Positions 11,515 to 22,115 of a stretch of 64,000 bases of DNA are shown one piece after another (the stretch's first letter is position 1; each line of letters begins with the position of its first letter). The translations under genes and the position numbers were made by a program. The DNA comes from Thozetella sp. PMI_491 (taxonomy: Eukaryota; Ascomycota; Sordariomycetes; Chaetosphaeriales; Chaetosphaeriaceae): NCBI GenBank assembly GCA_021432635.1, contig MU270015.1, positions 195,211-259,210 of the forward strand. The letters are read 5' to 3'. The notes beneath the pieces are model-generated. The model was given only the letters and a program-made list of their open reading frames with translations. It was not told the origin of the DNA and made no database searches.

Positions 11515-12258
11515 ATGGCACCCCTCTCCGGCAAAGTCGCCCTCATCACCGGCGCCTCCAAGGGCATCGGCAAGGCCGTCGCGCAGCGCCTCGCCGCCGA
11601 TGGCGCTTCGGTCGTCATCAACTACAACTCAGACAGCGCATCTGCCGACGCCTTGGTAGCGTCCATCGGGGCCGACCGCGCGCTCGCCGTCCAGGCCGAC
11701 GTCAGCAAGGTGTCCGAGGTCACGCGCCTCGTCGACGCCGCGGTGGAAAAGTTCGGCAAGATCGACATCGTCATGCCCAATGCGGGCCTCATGAAGCTCA
11801 AGGTGCTCGACGACGTCAACGAGGAAGACTTTGACGCCCACTTCAACATCAACGTCCGGGGCCCGCTGTTCCTCGTGCAAAAGGCCGTGCGCCACATGCC
11901 GGCCGGCGGCCGGGTCATCTTCGTCAGCACCGGCGTGAACTCGTTCTCGCTTGTGCAGCCCAACTACGTCTTGTATGCCGGCACCAAGGGCGCCATTGAT
12001 CAGTTCACGCGTCTCCTGTCCAAAGACTACGCCAAGAAGGGCATCACGGTCAACGCCATTGCTCCCGGCCCCACCTCGTCCGAGCTGTTCCTCAACGGCA
12101 AGACGGAGCAAGTGCTCAACTTCATCAAGGCCCAGAACCCCTTCGGCAAGATCGGCGAGCCCGCCGACCAGGCGAACGTGGTAGCCTTCCTGGCATCGGA
12201 GCAGTCCTCATGGATGTCGGGCCAGATCGTCCGCGTCAACGGCGGAACGATGGTCTAA
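11515..12258 (+). CDS. Short-chain dehydrogenase/reductase (SDR)
   Basis: Classical NAD(P)(H)-dependent SDR, 247 aa, single exon, probably cytosolic. I start at 11515 because GCCATGG is a strong context and the cofactor strand LSGKVALITG begins there. The in-frame ATG at 11440 would add a non-conserved 25-residue leader. Visible motifs are TGASKGIG (residues 12-19, cofactor), NAG (89-91), Ser138, and Tyr154-x3-Lys158 (the YxxxK active site). APGPTSSELF and the C-terminal GQIVRVNGG are typical of 3-oxoacyl-ACP-reductase-like fungal SDRs, which include polyhydroxynaphthalene and versicolorin reductase relatives. The substrate cannot be assigned. Confidence 0.92.
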   Translation: MAPLSGKVALITGASKGIGKAVAQRLAADGASVVINYNSDSASADALVASIGADRALAVQADVSKVSEVTRLVDAAVEKFGKIDIVMPNAGLMKLKVLDDVNEEDFDAHFNINVRGPLFLVQKAVRHMPAGGRVIFVSTGVNSFSLVQPNYVLYAGTKGAIDQFTRLLSKDYAKKGITVNAIAPGPTSSELFLNGKTEQVLNFIKAQNPFGKIGEPADQANVVAFLASEQSSWMSGQIVRVNGGTMV

Positions 12259-12721
12259 GGTCGGAAGTTAGTGGATAAAACATAAAAGGCATCTGTGGGA
12301 CCAGGGTCCTTCAGGGGAGTTTGCGGCGTAGCAAGTAGCAGGCAATTGATACTCTTGCATAGGGATAATCGAGGATTTCGTCCAATACTTTCATTATGCT
12401 TCTCCTTTCATCCTCCCTATCACATAGAGAAGAGGCTTTAATCCGTTGACAGATGCGGCCTGCTGCCGCGTTCCTGGTGATGCCAAGGTTCCGTGCATTC
12501 GGCGGCGATTTCCGGGGCATTCCCGGGCGTCACCGACTTGCACAGGCAGCAGCCTCCTCGTTTGGTTCCCTTCGGCTCCGTAGCGGGGTGCCCCCGAAAT
12601 CACCGAAGACACCCCCTCGTGTTCCATACAGTGCATGTAGAAATTCCTTTCCTCAGTCGACACACCCTCAGCTGCGGATTTGGTTTCATTTCACTCAGTC
12701 CAATTTTCATGCGCTCGCGCC
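12259..12721. other. Short intergenic, SDR 3' flank and peptidase promoter
   Basis: Codirectional spacer between the SDR and the S9 peptidase. No gene was seen. Confidence 0.5.
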
Positions 12722-15319
12722 ATGGCTGACGACAGACTAGGGAAACTCGAGCAGCTTTGCGTCCGCCAGGGAAACATATCGGCCCGCTGGCTGCCTGGCG
12801 GGGCTGCCTTCTGGTACACCCAAGAGTATGAGCCGTCCAAGTTCGAGTTCGTCCTTGTGAACTGCGTGGCCGGGACGCGGCAGCGCGCTTTCGACCATGT
12901 CGGCCTCGCACAGGAGCTGGGAAAGCAAACTTCCAAGGAGGTCAACCCCGAGAGCCTTCCCTTCTCATGGGTCAACGTCGACACCGAAGGAGCCTGGATC
13001 CGTTTTGAGTACGACGGCCAGGTCTGGCAATACGCTTCAGGCGAGTTGACGAAATGGGTCGGCGAGTTCGACTCAGGAGGCTTCGACGAGACAGTCGAGG
13101 GCCCGTCGCCGAGGGACGAGGAAAAGGTCAAAAGCAGCATCACCTTCATAAATAATACGTCTGAACCCCTAGTCTACAATTGGATCGACTTCGACGGTAT
13201 TACTGTTAAATACGGAATTTTGCCTGTCAGAGAGAGGACCGTGCAGCACTCCTTCCTCGGCCACGTGTGGCGTCTCGTGGGCGAGAAGAGCGGCAGGGAA
13301 GGCTTCTGCGCCGTGAAGAGGCAACCAGCAGTCGCTAACGTGAGTGAGTTTGCTACCAGCCTGGCCATCAAAGTGTCAACGGACGAGAATGTGCCGGGCG
13401 AGGAGACGTGGGAGAAGATTAGCAAAGAGGAGGTTGGGGACAGCAAGACCGATGAGCTGTTCATCCGCGACTTCAACGTCTGGCTGAGAGCCGCAGACGG
13501 CAAGGAGACCCAGATTTCCCAGGATGGCGTCGCCGACAATTATTATCAGCAAAGCAACTTATACCTCTCCGGGGACAAGAAAATGGCAGCCGTCTGGCAG
13601 ACAAAGCCGGCCGCAGACGCCAAGCTGCACCTGATAGAGTACTGCCCAAAAGATGAGGTGGCGCCGAAATTCTCCAGCAGAAAGTATCTACGGCCGGGAG
13701 ATGCAAGGGAAATCGATAGACCACGCCTCTTTGACCTCAAAAAGGGGAAAGAAATCCCTACCGAAGACGGTCTCTTCCAGAATCCTTACGACTTAGACCA
13801 CATTGGCTGGTCCGACAACGACCAAGAGTATCGCTTCTTGTTCAACGAGAGGGGCCATAAGACCTTGCGGTTCCTCGCCATCCAGAGGAATGGGACGGTG
13901 CGTTGCATCGTAGAGGAGAGCAGCTCAACGTTCGTGGACTACGCCCACAAGGAGTACCACAAGATACTCGACGACACCCGGGAGCTGCTCTGGGCTAGCG
14001 AGCGGGATGGATGGAACCACCTGTACCTGTTCAGTCTGGAAGATGGCTCACTGAAGCACCAAGTCACGAAAGGAGAGTGGGTGATGCGGTCCGTCGAAAA
14101 GGTCGACGAACACGAGCGTCGGGTGTGGTTCCGGGCGTTCGGCATCGTCCCGGGGCAAGACCCCTATTACTCGCACCTAGTTCGCGTCAATCTAGACGGG
14201 ACCGACTTGAAGGTCCTGACGGAAGGGGACGGAAATCACACGTGGAAGTGGTCCCCGGATCGCAAGCATCTCATAGATACTTGGTCGCGACTCGACTGTC
14301 CTCCGCAGACGGTCATCCGGGATGGAGAGACCGGCAAGAAAATCCTTCAGATCGAGCACAGCCGCCTGGAGCAGCTAAACGCCGCGGGCTGGTGGCCTAT
14401 CGAGCCACTAGCTGCACCGGGGCGCGACGGCAAGACGCTGATGTACGGATTCCTCATTCGGCCGCCGTCCCTCGCTCCGGGCAAGAAGTACCCCGTCATC
14501 GAAGAGATCTACGCCGGGCCGCAGGACTTCTACACGCACAAGAGCTTCATCTGGCTCCCAAAGCTGCGTAAGCGTGCCCGAGAAGGATACATTACGGTCA
14601 TGCTCGACGGCATGGGCACCAACTGGCGGTCACGAGAGTTCCACAACGTATGCTACAAGGACCTGAAGGATGCGGGCTTCCCGGACCGCATAGCGTGGAT
14701 CCGTACTGTGGCGTCCACGCGCCAGTGGATGGACATCGACCGGGTCGGCATCGTGGGGAGCTCGGCAGGCGGCCAGAACGCCGCCGCCGCCCTCATCTGG
14801 CACGGCGACTTTTACAAGGTCGCCTGTGCGTTCGCAGGGTGCCACGACAACCGTGTCGACAAGCTGTGGTGGGTATGTATTCCCGTGTTTTTTTACTGCT
14901 ATTGTCGTCGAATATCACGAGCATCTGAGCTTCTGCTTTTGCAACATGCTCCGGGTAGCTACATGAACATCCATTCTAGAATACTGCTAACAGTGGGGTA
15001 TGGGCAGAATGAACTGTGGATGGGGTACCCCGTCGACGACAGCTACGCGGCGTCGTCCAACATCGAGCATGCAGCCAAGCTAACGGGCAAGCTGCTCCTG
15101 GCGGTCGGGCAGATGGACACCAACGTCGACCCCGGCTGCACCTTTCAGCTCGTCGAGGCGCTGATCGAGGCGGACAAGGACTTCGAGCTGGTAGTGGTGC
15201 CCAAGGGAGAACACTCCGTCCGAAGAGTACCTTGGGTGGCTCGGAAGGAGGATGAGTTCTTTCGCAGGCACCTACAGGAGGTTGAAGACCCGGCCGAGGA
15301 AGATAGTCTTCACTTTTAG
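12722..15319 (+). CDS. S9-family serine peptidase (DPP IV-like), cytosolic
   Basis: Prolyl-oligopeptidase-clan serine peptidase with an N-terminal propeller resembling the DPP IV N-terminal domain and a C-terminal alpha/beta-hydrolase domain. It starts at 12722 (GCCATGG), with no signal peptide, so it is probably cytosolic. Exons 12722-14872 and 15008-15319 give 820 aa. The 135-nt intron (GTATGT donor, TGCTAAC branch, GGGCAG acceptor) is a multiple of three with no stop, so the unspliced frame also stays open. Splicing restores DKLWW-NELWMGYPV, a recognisable family motif. The catalytic triad is Ser681 in GSSAGG, Asp754 in QMDTNVDP and His786 in GEHSVRR. It likely removes short peptides from peptide N-termini, though exact specificity is unproven. 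Confidence 0.9.
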   Translation: MADDRLGKLEQLCVRQGNISARWLPGGAAFWYTQEYEPSKFEFVLVNCVAGTRQRAFDHVGLAQELGKQTSKEVNPESLPFSWVNVDTEGAWIRFEYDGQVWQYASGELTKWVGEFDSGGFDETVEGPSPRDEEKVKSSITFINNTSEPLVYNWIDFDGITVKYGILPVRERTVQHSFLGHVWRLVGEKSGREGFCAVKRQPAVANVSEFATSLAIKVSTDENVPGEETWEKISKEEVGDSKTDELFIRDFNVWLRAADGKETQISQDGVADNYYQQSNLYLSGDKKMAAVWQTKPAADAKLHLIEYCPKDEVAPKFSSRKYLRPGDAREIDRPRLFDLKKGKEIPTEDGLFQNPYDLDHIGWSDNDQEYRFLFNERGHKTLRFLAIQRNGTVRCIVEESSSTFVDYAHKEYHKILDDTRELLWASERDGWNHLYLFSLEDGSLKHQVTKGEWVMRSVEKVDEHERRVWFRAFGIVPGQDPYYSHLVRVNLDGTDLKVLTEGDGNHTWKWSPDRKHLIDTWSRLDCPPQTVIRDGETGKKILQIEHSRLEQLNAAGWWPIEPLAAPGRDGKTLMYGFLIRPPSLAPGKKYPVIEEIYAGPQDFYTHKSFIWLPKLRKRAREGYITVMLDGMGTNWRSREFHNVCYKDLKDAGFPDRIAWIRTVASTRQWMDIDRVGIVGSSAGGQNAAAALIWHGDFYKVACAFAGCHDNRVDKLWWVCIPVFFYCYCRRISRASELLLLQHAPGSYMNIHSRILLTVGYGQNELWMGYPVDDSYAASSNIEHAAKLTGKLLLAVGQMDTNVDPGCTFQLVEALIEADKDFELVVVPKGEHSVRRVPWVARKEDEFFRRHLQEVEDPAEEDSLHF

Positions 15320-15975
15320 CTGCATCCGAGGGATAGCGGCGACGAGGTTGCGGGATTACCTATACACCATGTGCTTGATAGGAGAGGCAATTGGCAGCTT
15401 TCAAGACTAAGTAAAATGTAGGAGCAATGGTGAGGCTCAATCGGCTTGATTCAGAGCCTAAATATCCCGTGCTCCCGCGTTGCCCCAGTTCTTTTCGACT
15501 TCTAGTAAATAGGAACAACAGGGTATGATTGGAGGGACTCGGCGAACATGCTGACCCGATTCTCCTCAGCCTCTCTTCGGCCCTCGTGCGTTCGCATCCG
15601 CGTACCGCAAGTATTAGAAACCTTCTCGGGGCAGCTCTCCCCAATTAGTTAACAAGCATCAGCAGGACCGGGAAGAGATTCCAAAAAAAGCTTTTGCGGC
15701 ACATGCCCATACCGTGTACGCGATAGGGGTTTATGAAGATGGGGCTGTCTTGTCATTGGTGGTGCTCATTGCTGGCAGTTTAGCAGGTTGTGCCACGAGC
15801 TATATCCTATCTCCGTAGGCGTGGACTTAGTCTGCATCCCAGCCGAAGACACAAAAGGCATAAAAGGCGACAAGAGGTTCCTGAACATCTCAGCCCAGTA
15901 CACCCCGGATATTGCGTACTTCCACTTCCTCAAAGACCTCCACCGCAATTCAAAGTGGTATTCTGCTAGCTCATC
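15320..15975. other. Intergenic, no gene seen
   Basis: Spacer between two plus-strand genes, with only short frames without signatures. Confidence 0.5.
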
Positions 15976-17085
15976 ATGGCGACGCACCGCGCCCTTGTTT
16001 TGCACTCACGATCGGAGCCTCTGCAGCTTGAGACCCTGCCTCTCCCGACCGCGACACCAGGCTCGCTGATCGTGCGGGTTCTCGCCACCAACATCGTGAC
16101 CTACCAGTCTGAGATCCTCACTGGCGTTCGCCCATATCCCCTCTCCTTGCCGATGACACCAGGAAACACGGCCATTGCCCGCATCCACGAGATCGGCCCC
16201 GATACCACCAGCCTCGCGCCGGGCCAGCTGGTCTACATCGACATCAGCCTCCGCGCCAGAGACAATCCATCTGTATCCATCCTCTACGGCATACACGGCG
16301 GCGGATATCCTGCAGCGCAGAAGCTGATGGATGGGGAGTGGCGGAACGGCAGCTATGCCGAGTACGCCAAGGTGCCGCTGGAGATCGTGTACGCGCTGAA
16401 CGAGGAGGCGCTTTTTAAGCGATTGGGCTACTCCGTGGAAGATCTGACCCTATTCCCTGTCCTCCTGGTGCCTTTCGGTGGCCTGGCGGAGGTTGACGTC
16501 AAGCCCGGAGAGACCGTCATCGTGGGACCGGCGACGGGCCGCTACGGCGGCGCAGCCGTCGGGGTTGCCCTGGCGCTTGGTGCCACGGTGGTGGCACTGG
16601 GCCGCAACAAGGCAGCGCTGGCCAAGCTTGAAGCCATCTACGGAGCGACCGGGCGACTTTCCACGGTGCCTCTCACCGGGGCCGCCGAAGCAGATGCCGC
16701 GGCGATCAAGGGATCAGTGAGCAATCCCCAGGGTGCAGACGTGTACATCGACTTTTCGCCACCCGGGGTTGGAGGACAGCTCATCGGTCTCGGACTGGAC
16801 GCAATCCGACCCTTCGGCCGATTCGTCATGATGGGTGGGATTACAGATGAGGTATCCATTTCCTACCCGCTGGTTATGTTGAAGAGCATCCGCATACAAG
16901 GCCGCTTCATGTACAGTCGTGAATATGTGGTACGGGCCATTCAAATGCTTGAATGCGGATTGATCAAGCTTGGGAAGGATGTGGGAGTCGAGACGAAGGC
17001 TTTCGGTCTCGAAGATATTGATGCCGGCCTCAAGACTGCCGCCGAGCTGACAGGCTGGGGGAACAACGTCATTGTCACTCCATGA
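15976..17085 (+). CDS. Medium-chain quinone-oxidoreductase-like reductase
   Basis: Zinc-independent-looking medium-chain dehydrogenase/reductase, 369 aa, single exon. The N-terminal GroES-like domain contains LPMTPGNTAIARIHEIG and LAPGQLVYIDI. The nucleotide-binding domain starts at ETVIVGPATGRYGGAAVGVALALGA (residues about 180-205), where the usual AxxGxxG motif is altered to GPATGRYGGAA. The catalytic zinc ligands of alcohol dehydrogenases (GHE and paired Cys) are absent, so an NADPH-dependent enone or quinone reductase role is more likely. The substrate is unknown. The next gene downstream encodes a secreted hydrolase on the same strand, about 840 bp away. Confidence 0.85.
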   Translation: MATHRALVLHSRSEPLQLETLPLPTATPGSLIVRVLATNIVTYQSEILTGVRPYPLSLPMTPGNTAIARIHEIGPDTTSLAPGQLVYIDISLRARDNPSVSILYGIHGGGYPAAQKLMDGEWRNGSYAEYAKVPLEIVYALNEEALFKRLGYSVEDLTLFPVLLVPFGGLAEVDVKPGETVIVGPATGRYGGAAVGVALALGATVVALGRNKAALAKLEAIYGATGRLSTVPLTGAAEADAAAIKGSVSNPQGADVYIDFSPPGVGGQLIGLGLDAIRPFGRFVMMGGITDEVSISYPLVMLKSIRIQGRFMYSREYVVRAIQMLECGLIKLGKDVGVETKAFGLEDIDAGLKTAAELTGWGNNVIVTP

Positions 17086-17924
17086 GGCCAAGAACTGTCA
17101 TATGTCTATATAAAATTTATCAGTGTTTTAGGCCGCAATCATTGGTGATATCGAGCTAAGATACAACACAGCTCCGGTATGTCGCGGCTTTTATGCCCCC
17201 ATAGCCAAGCGGCCGTGCAATCCGAGTCGGCGTCAACTTTTCCACTCTGCTTGCCAAAGACATCAGGCTTGACATCTTCACGATTACGTACAATAATGAA
17301 CTTTGGCATCGGGAACCAAACTAGCTCGTTTATATATCCATCCCTGCCATCCCTTACTCAGCGCATAGGAGCGTACTCGGTAGGCGGAGGTATCTCCACA
17401 CGTCCGGGCATCTCCGTATCTCCGGGATGCTAGCCTCTGTAGAGATTCGATCAACTATACGGTAAACCGGAGCTACTAAATATCCCTCATCAATAAAGGC
17501 TTTGCGATAGCATAGCCACGCCTTCACCGTGTCACAATGACGCAGCTGCTGGTCTGAGCCTCATTCGCCATCGCCGTGTTGCTGACTATGGCAAAGTCGC
17601 ATTGTGCCACACCGGCTAAAGCAGGGGTCTGTCGTAAACCTCTTCAAATCACGGGCAACGGCACTAACTAGAGAATGAGGAATCAATTTCACAAGAACTT
17701 AAGCGGTTCTTGCTGTGGTGTATATTGACAACATGCTCGGTTATCTAACCCAAATTGGGCAAACTTAACAGGAATGGGTAGCACAACATTGCTCCGGACT
17801 TGGAGGAGAGTATTGCCACTCAAGCATCCGTGAGCATAACTGTACTGCCTGTGAAATTATATAATGATCTAGATTGACCATTTAGAAAGTCCTCTTTGAC
17901 AGACAACATCTCCCAACTCACATC
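17086..17924. other. Intergenic, no gene seen
   Basis: About 840 bp of moderate-GC spacer upstream of the secreted hydrolase, which must contain its promoter. No clear TATA box or gene. Confidence 0.5.
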
Positions 17925-18983
17925 ATGCAGCTAACGCAAGTCTTGGTCTCCGTCCTTGTGGCGGCCACAGCGACCGCTGCCAGAATCCCTGGTGTCTATA
18001 GGAAACCTGTAGCGGCAATCCTACATGCTCGAGATTCATATGATGGCAGCCATCCGAACGCAACACTCCCCCGCCTCGAGCCCCTGAAATACGTCAATAC
18101 GTCTCGGCTCCGTGTCGCCTACTACGAGGCGGGGCCGCCCAACGGCACCGTGGTGCTTCTGCTCCACGGATGGCCGTATGACATCCACAGCTACGTCGAA
18201 GTCGCCCCAGCACTGGTAGCCCAGGGCTACCGGGTGGTGGCGCCGTATCTCCGCGGCAACGGCCCGACCACCTTTCTGCGCACCGACACGTTCCGCTCCG
18301 GCGAGCAAGCCGCCCTCGGAAGCGACGTGATCGAGCTCCTGGACGCCCTCGAGATCCCAAGAGCCATCTTTGCAGGATACGACTGGGGCGGTCGAGGCGC
18401 GAACGTGGCAGCTGCATTGTGGCCGGAGCGATGCCTAGGTCTCGTCAGCGTCAACAGCTACTTGATCCAGAATCTGACGGCCGCGTGGACGCCGCTGGAT
18501 GCGAACATCGAGGCCGGGTTTTGGTACTTTTACTACTTCCTTACCCCTCGTGGCGAGGCGGCGCTGGCAGTGCATCCGAAAGACATCGCACGAGTGGTCT
18601 GGACTCGCAACAGCCCGCAGTGGAACTACACGGAGGCAGAACTCGACCGGGCTGCGGAGACGTTTGTGAACCCGGACTACATCAGCATCGTCACCCATGT
18701 GTACCGTCACCGGCTGCTCTACGCACCGGGTGATCCTGACTATACACACCTCGAGGAAGCACTGCTGAAGCAGCCGCCGATTCCCGTGCCGGCTGTAACA
18801 CTGGATGGCCTCGCGGATGGAAACTTCCCAGCTACTGATGGCAGTTCCAGCGCTAAGTTGTTCTCCGGCCCACGAGTGCACCATCGCATCGAGCGTGCCG
18901 GCCACAATTTGCCCCAAGAGAGGCCGGATGCGTTTGTGGAAGCCGTGCTAGAGGTGGCCAAGCTAGCTAATGTCACTGTCTAG
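17925..18983 (+). CDS. Secreted alpha/beta hydrolase, epoxide-hydrolase-like
   Basis: 352-aa alpha/beta hydrolase with an N-terminal signal peptide (MQLTQVLVSVLVAATATAA) and several N-x-S/T sites, so probably secreted and glycosylated. HGWPYD (residues 81-86) is the HGxP oxyanion motif. GYDWGG puts an aspartate nucleophile at Asp153, as in epoxide hydrolases and haloalkane dehalogenases rather than serine esterases. His327 in AGHNLPQE is the likely catalytic histidine. An acid in DGLADGNFP probably completes the triad. The natural substrate, such as a plant or fungal epoxide, is not inferable. Single exon, ATG preceded by ATC. Confidence 0.88.
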   Translation: MQLTQVLVSVLVAATATAARIPGVYRKPVAAILHARDSYDGSHPNATLPRLEPLKYVNTSRLRVAYYEAGPPNGTVVLLLHGWPYDIHSYVEVAPALVAQGYRVVAPYLRGNGPTTFLRTDTFRSGEQAALGSDVIELLDALEIPRAIFAGYDWGGRGANVAAALWPERCLGLVSVNSYLIQNLTAAWTPLDANIEAGFWYFYYFLTPRGEAALAVHPKDIARVVWTRNSPQWNYTEAELDRAAETFVNPDYISIVTHVYRHRLLYAPGDPDYTHLEEALLKQPPIPVPAVTLDGLADGNFPATDGSSSAKLFSGPRVHHRIERAGHNLPQERPDAFVEAVLEVAKLANVTV

Positions 18984-19507
18984 CCGAACGGAGGTGGTAA
19001 ACAATGACCGTTTCACTAATGCGCGTGTAACACTGAGTCGAAGCATACCCGTTTCATCCATGCTTCTGATATTTGCTGCTCCAGCATCACAAGATAGACT
19101 ATAATCAAACAATCAAGTATTCCATTTGCTATAGAAGCGGCTTTTCACGGTAGCCCTGTACCGAAGACAACGAAGTGGCTTTGGCCACGAGCAGACGTAT
19201 AAGGAAAAGCCACTGTGGTAGATAGAGTAAGCTAGCGAGTTGCGATAGAGAAACAGAGTAATTCCAAATCATGAAGGGCGACTCAGCCTGGTCGCTTGAG
19301 CGCCTGCGCGGAGAGAAAACAAAGCTTCAAAACATCATAGGCAACCGAGAGCATTCCGGATTGCGTTATTTCCGGCCCAAAAAACCGTCCACGCTCCGGT
19401 ATCAACCATCAAAACGCCAAATTATCATTTCGTTAGGTCTCGCAAGATTGTAAGCATCGCTCCATGGGTGCCTAGTGTTGAAGGTAGTACCATAGAAAGA
19501 GTGAGTC
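18984..19507. other. Intergenic between convergent genes
   Basis: 3' flanks of the hydrolase (plus) and the unknown protein (minus). Nothing else was seen. Confidence 0.5.
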
Positions 19508-21094
19508 TCACTTGCGGTTGGGGATGAGCGTCGCCATCAATACCTGCGCGAGGGATTCGAGACGATCAAGCCGGCCCTCAGTGAGAAGCGAGGGCCGGTC
19601 GTGTGGGTTGTCGTCTAAGTCACGGCATGGATCAAAGATGGTGCGGCAACTAGCGCTTTTCGGGTCGATCTCGTCCACTGTCCGCTCCAGCTGAATCGTG
19701 AAGTCACGGATGCAGTCGGCCTCGAGCTCCATGAATTCCCCATATGTCAGCCCGCCCGAGAGGCCTGACTCGATCCAGTCCGAGCCGTGGTTGGAGAGCA
19801 CCACGGAGACGGTCTGTGAGACGGTCTCGTAAGCCTTAGCGATGTCTTTTGCGAGTGCCTTCTGTGACAACTGCAGCCCCGAGAGGTTGTGCAGATGCTG
19901 AATTGCCCGCTGAAGCTCGTCCTTCAGGTTATAGAGCTCCCGCCGGAGGAGCCACCCATCGCTGGTGGGCCGGGACCGAGGAACTATACTGGGTGGGGGC
20001 TTGGCGGAGTTCGGTGCCCGGGGGATGTCGATCGGAGCGGATCGAACAGGAGAATCCGAGAATGACCAGTCTGCCGGTGTCTCCACCACTGGAAGGTTCA
20101 TGCGACGGGTCTGAAAGACATTGTAATCCCTGAAGATATCTCAGTACGGTGATCAGGATCAACGAGTAGTTAAGTGGGGGGGGACGAACACTTGCATGAT
20201 TGGCAGGAATACTTCCATGTGGCATCGATGCTCTTCAAGAGCTTCCCAGGTGTGGACGAGACGGGAAGTATTTCCCTCTTTGTCGCCCGGGGCTGGACGG
20301 TTCGGCGTCTGTAGTTCCGCCTGGAGAGTGATCATCTTCACCCTCACCCCGGACAGCCATTCGTGGAGACCGGGATCCAGAGGCAGATCGCTTGACGTTC
20401 CACGGTGGGCCTGGGCATATCCGGAAACGATGGGCTTCAGCTCGCTTATTTGAAACTGGACTGCGTAGATAATGGGGATCTTAGAGAGAATATCTTCGTC
20501 GACGACATTGTCTTGCACGAAGAGCAGGGTATCGCTGATAATCCCATCAAGCGACTCAAGTGTCTTAAGAATGAAGTCAGGGTTCACACCGCGGGAGTCG
20601 AGAAGCTCTTTTACTAGGCTCTCCGATCCTCCCTCGGGCTCTGTCTCACGTGTGTCCGTGGGTTCAATGGTCTTAGAAAAGCTCTCGACTGAGCTATTGA
20701 TAAGGTCGACTGATGGCGCTCCACCGCGGGACTTATCTTCCTTCTCGTCATCTAATGGAAGGGGCCATTCAGTAGACTCGGTATTTTTCGCTCTACCCTG
20801 GAACTTAGCGCTATAGCGATGTCCGAAGTTGCCGAAGGTGGGTGTCTCGGTGAACTCGTTTGCGGGGCTTGGGACAGCTGTCGAGGACTCGGGTTTCTTA
20901 GTGGTTGGAATAGGGACGGGTGTTGGCTCCTTCGGACGGAGCGCAAGCTCGTAGTCCGAAAGGGCTGGTCCTTTTTCGTTGACCAGCTTAGACGTCTCTT
21001 CCTTTTCGGATGACGGGAGCGAAATTACTGAGAGATTATCGTCGCCGAGATCTTCCCAGTCTTCCGACAGGCTGTCTCGATGGGAGCTCGCCAT
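19508..21094 (-). CDS. Uncharacterised ~506-aa protein, possible GC-AG intron
   Basis: I do not recognise a family. The N-terminal half (residues 1-165) is acidic, Ser/Glu/Pro-rich and probably disordered. From about residue 170 there are long helical stretches (SLDGIISDTLLFVQDNVVDEDIL, LYNLKDELQRAIQHLHNLSG) suggesting a helical bundle. No signal peptide or membrane segment. Two exons are needed. My preferred splice is 21094-20196 plus 20129-19508, using a GCAAGT donor and CTTCAG acceptor, which gives LPIM-DYNVFQTRRMNLP and 506 aa. The GT-AG alternative is 21094-20192 plus 20110-19508 (donor GTGTTC, acceptor TTTCAG), giving 501 aa. The start ATG at 21094 is the first in frame. Confidence 0.7.
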
Positions 21095-22115
21095 CTCGAC
21101 AGAATCTTGGCGCCTCGGCGTCCCGTAGGTGCGGTAGTCGCAGGGCTATAGCTCGGATCCGGCGGGGGATGGAGAAGGCCTAGTATAGAAGTCCCTCAAG
21201 TTAGGCCAATCCTTTGACGATAGTGGGACGAGATAGGTGGCTACGACAAGGGGAAGAGGACACACTTCCGAGTTTGCCAGAGCTTGGGTAAGCTCGGCTT
21301 GCTAGATGGAATGGCTGAAGCAAACGTACCTATTTAGGGCGTGGTGCCAACGTTGGACCCAGATCCAGACTATCGGTCGAAGCGAGCCTTGTCTGTACCT
21401 TAGTTTCGGCACCACCTTCCCTTCTCAGCAGAAAGTACCTTATGTATAATGTCGAGCGCTGGCTGCGGGCGCGAGGGCGGGCTGCGCGGGATATAAAATT
21501 TTCTCGATGGATTTGACTGTGCTCGCAAACCAGAGGATGGTAGTCGAAGGCGGCGCTCAAGGGTCGAGGAGACGTAAGTCGCGAGGCTGTGAGGGTGCCT
21601 AGGGCGGCCTGGTAAATGGTTATGGCGGGGAACGTCAGTCCGAAGCTGCCGCCTTCCACAAGGCTCGCGGGTCTCACGCTGAGGAGCCTTTTGGTGTAAC
21701 GAAGAACTGTATTTAGTGATCGCACCCTAAAGAGAGGGTTCAAAATTCGCTAGAACCTTGCCTCGTGTTGAACGAGTCGAGATCTCCTCTGCAGGCAGCT
21801 GCTGCCGAATCTCTGATCTCGCAGCACTGCGAAGCTTCCTGCCTCGAAGCTTAGGTGGAGAGCACCCCGCAGTCGTAACCAACCCCAGGGACCTATGCAC
21901 GGGCCACATTGTCCGTGTCACGGATATAGGCAGTAGAGAGGGTTAGGGTTGAGTACCATACAGCCAGGGAAGCACGAGGTTGGGACAAGCAGTCCTGGGA
22001 CCCGGGATACACAGAATGCAAAGGGTTTATGTCTATGAATTAGTGGAATGCATTTTCTTGTGCATGTTTATGTTAATCGTGCTTGATGCTTCATATGTAC
22101 AGTGCGGGCCGACAA
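21095..22115. other. Intergenic, no gene seen
   Basis: About 1 kb upstream of the unknown protein and downstream of the oxygenase. Short frames have no recognisable content. GGGTTAGGGTT near 21940 is too short to be a telomeric relic. Confidence 0.5.

Noticed and set aside
21938-21950. GGGTTAGGGTT as an interstitial telomere repeat
   Set aside because: Fewer than two units in an isolated position. Expected by chance.
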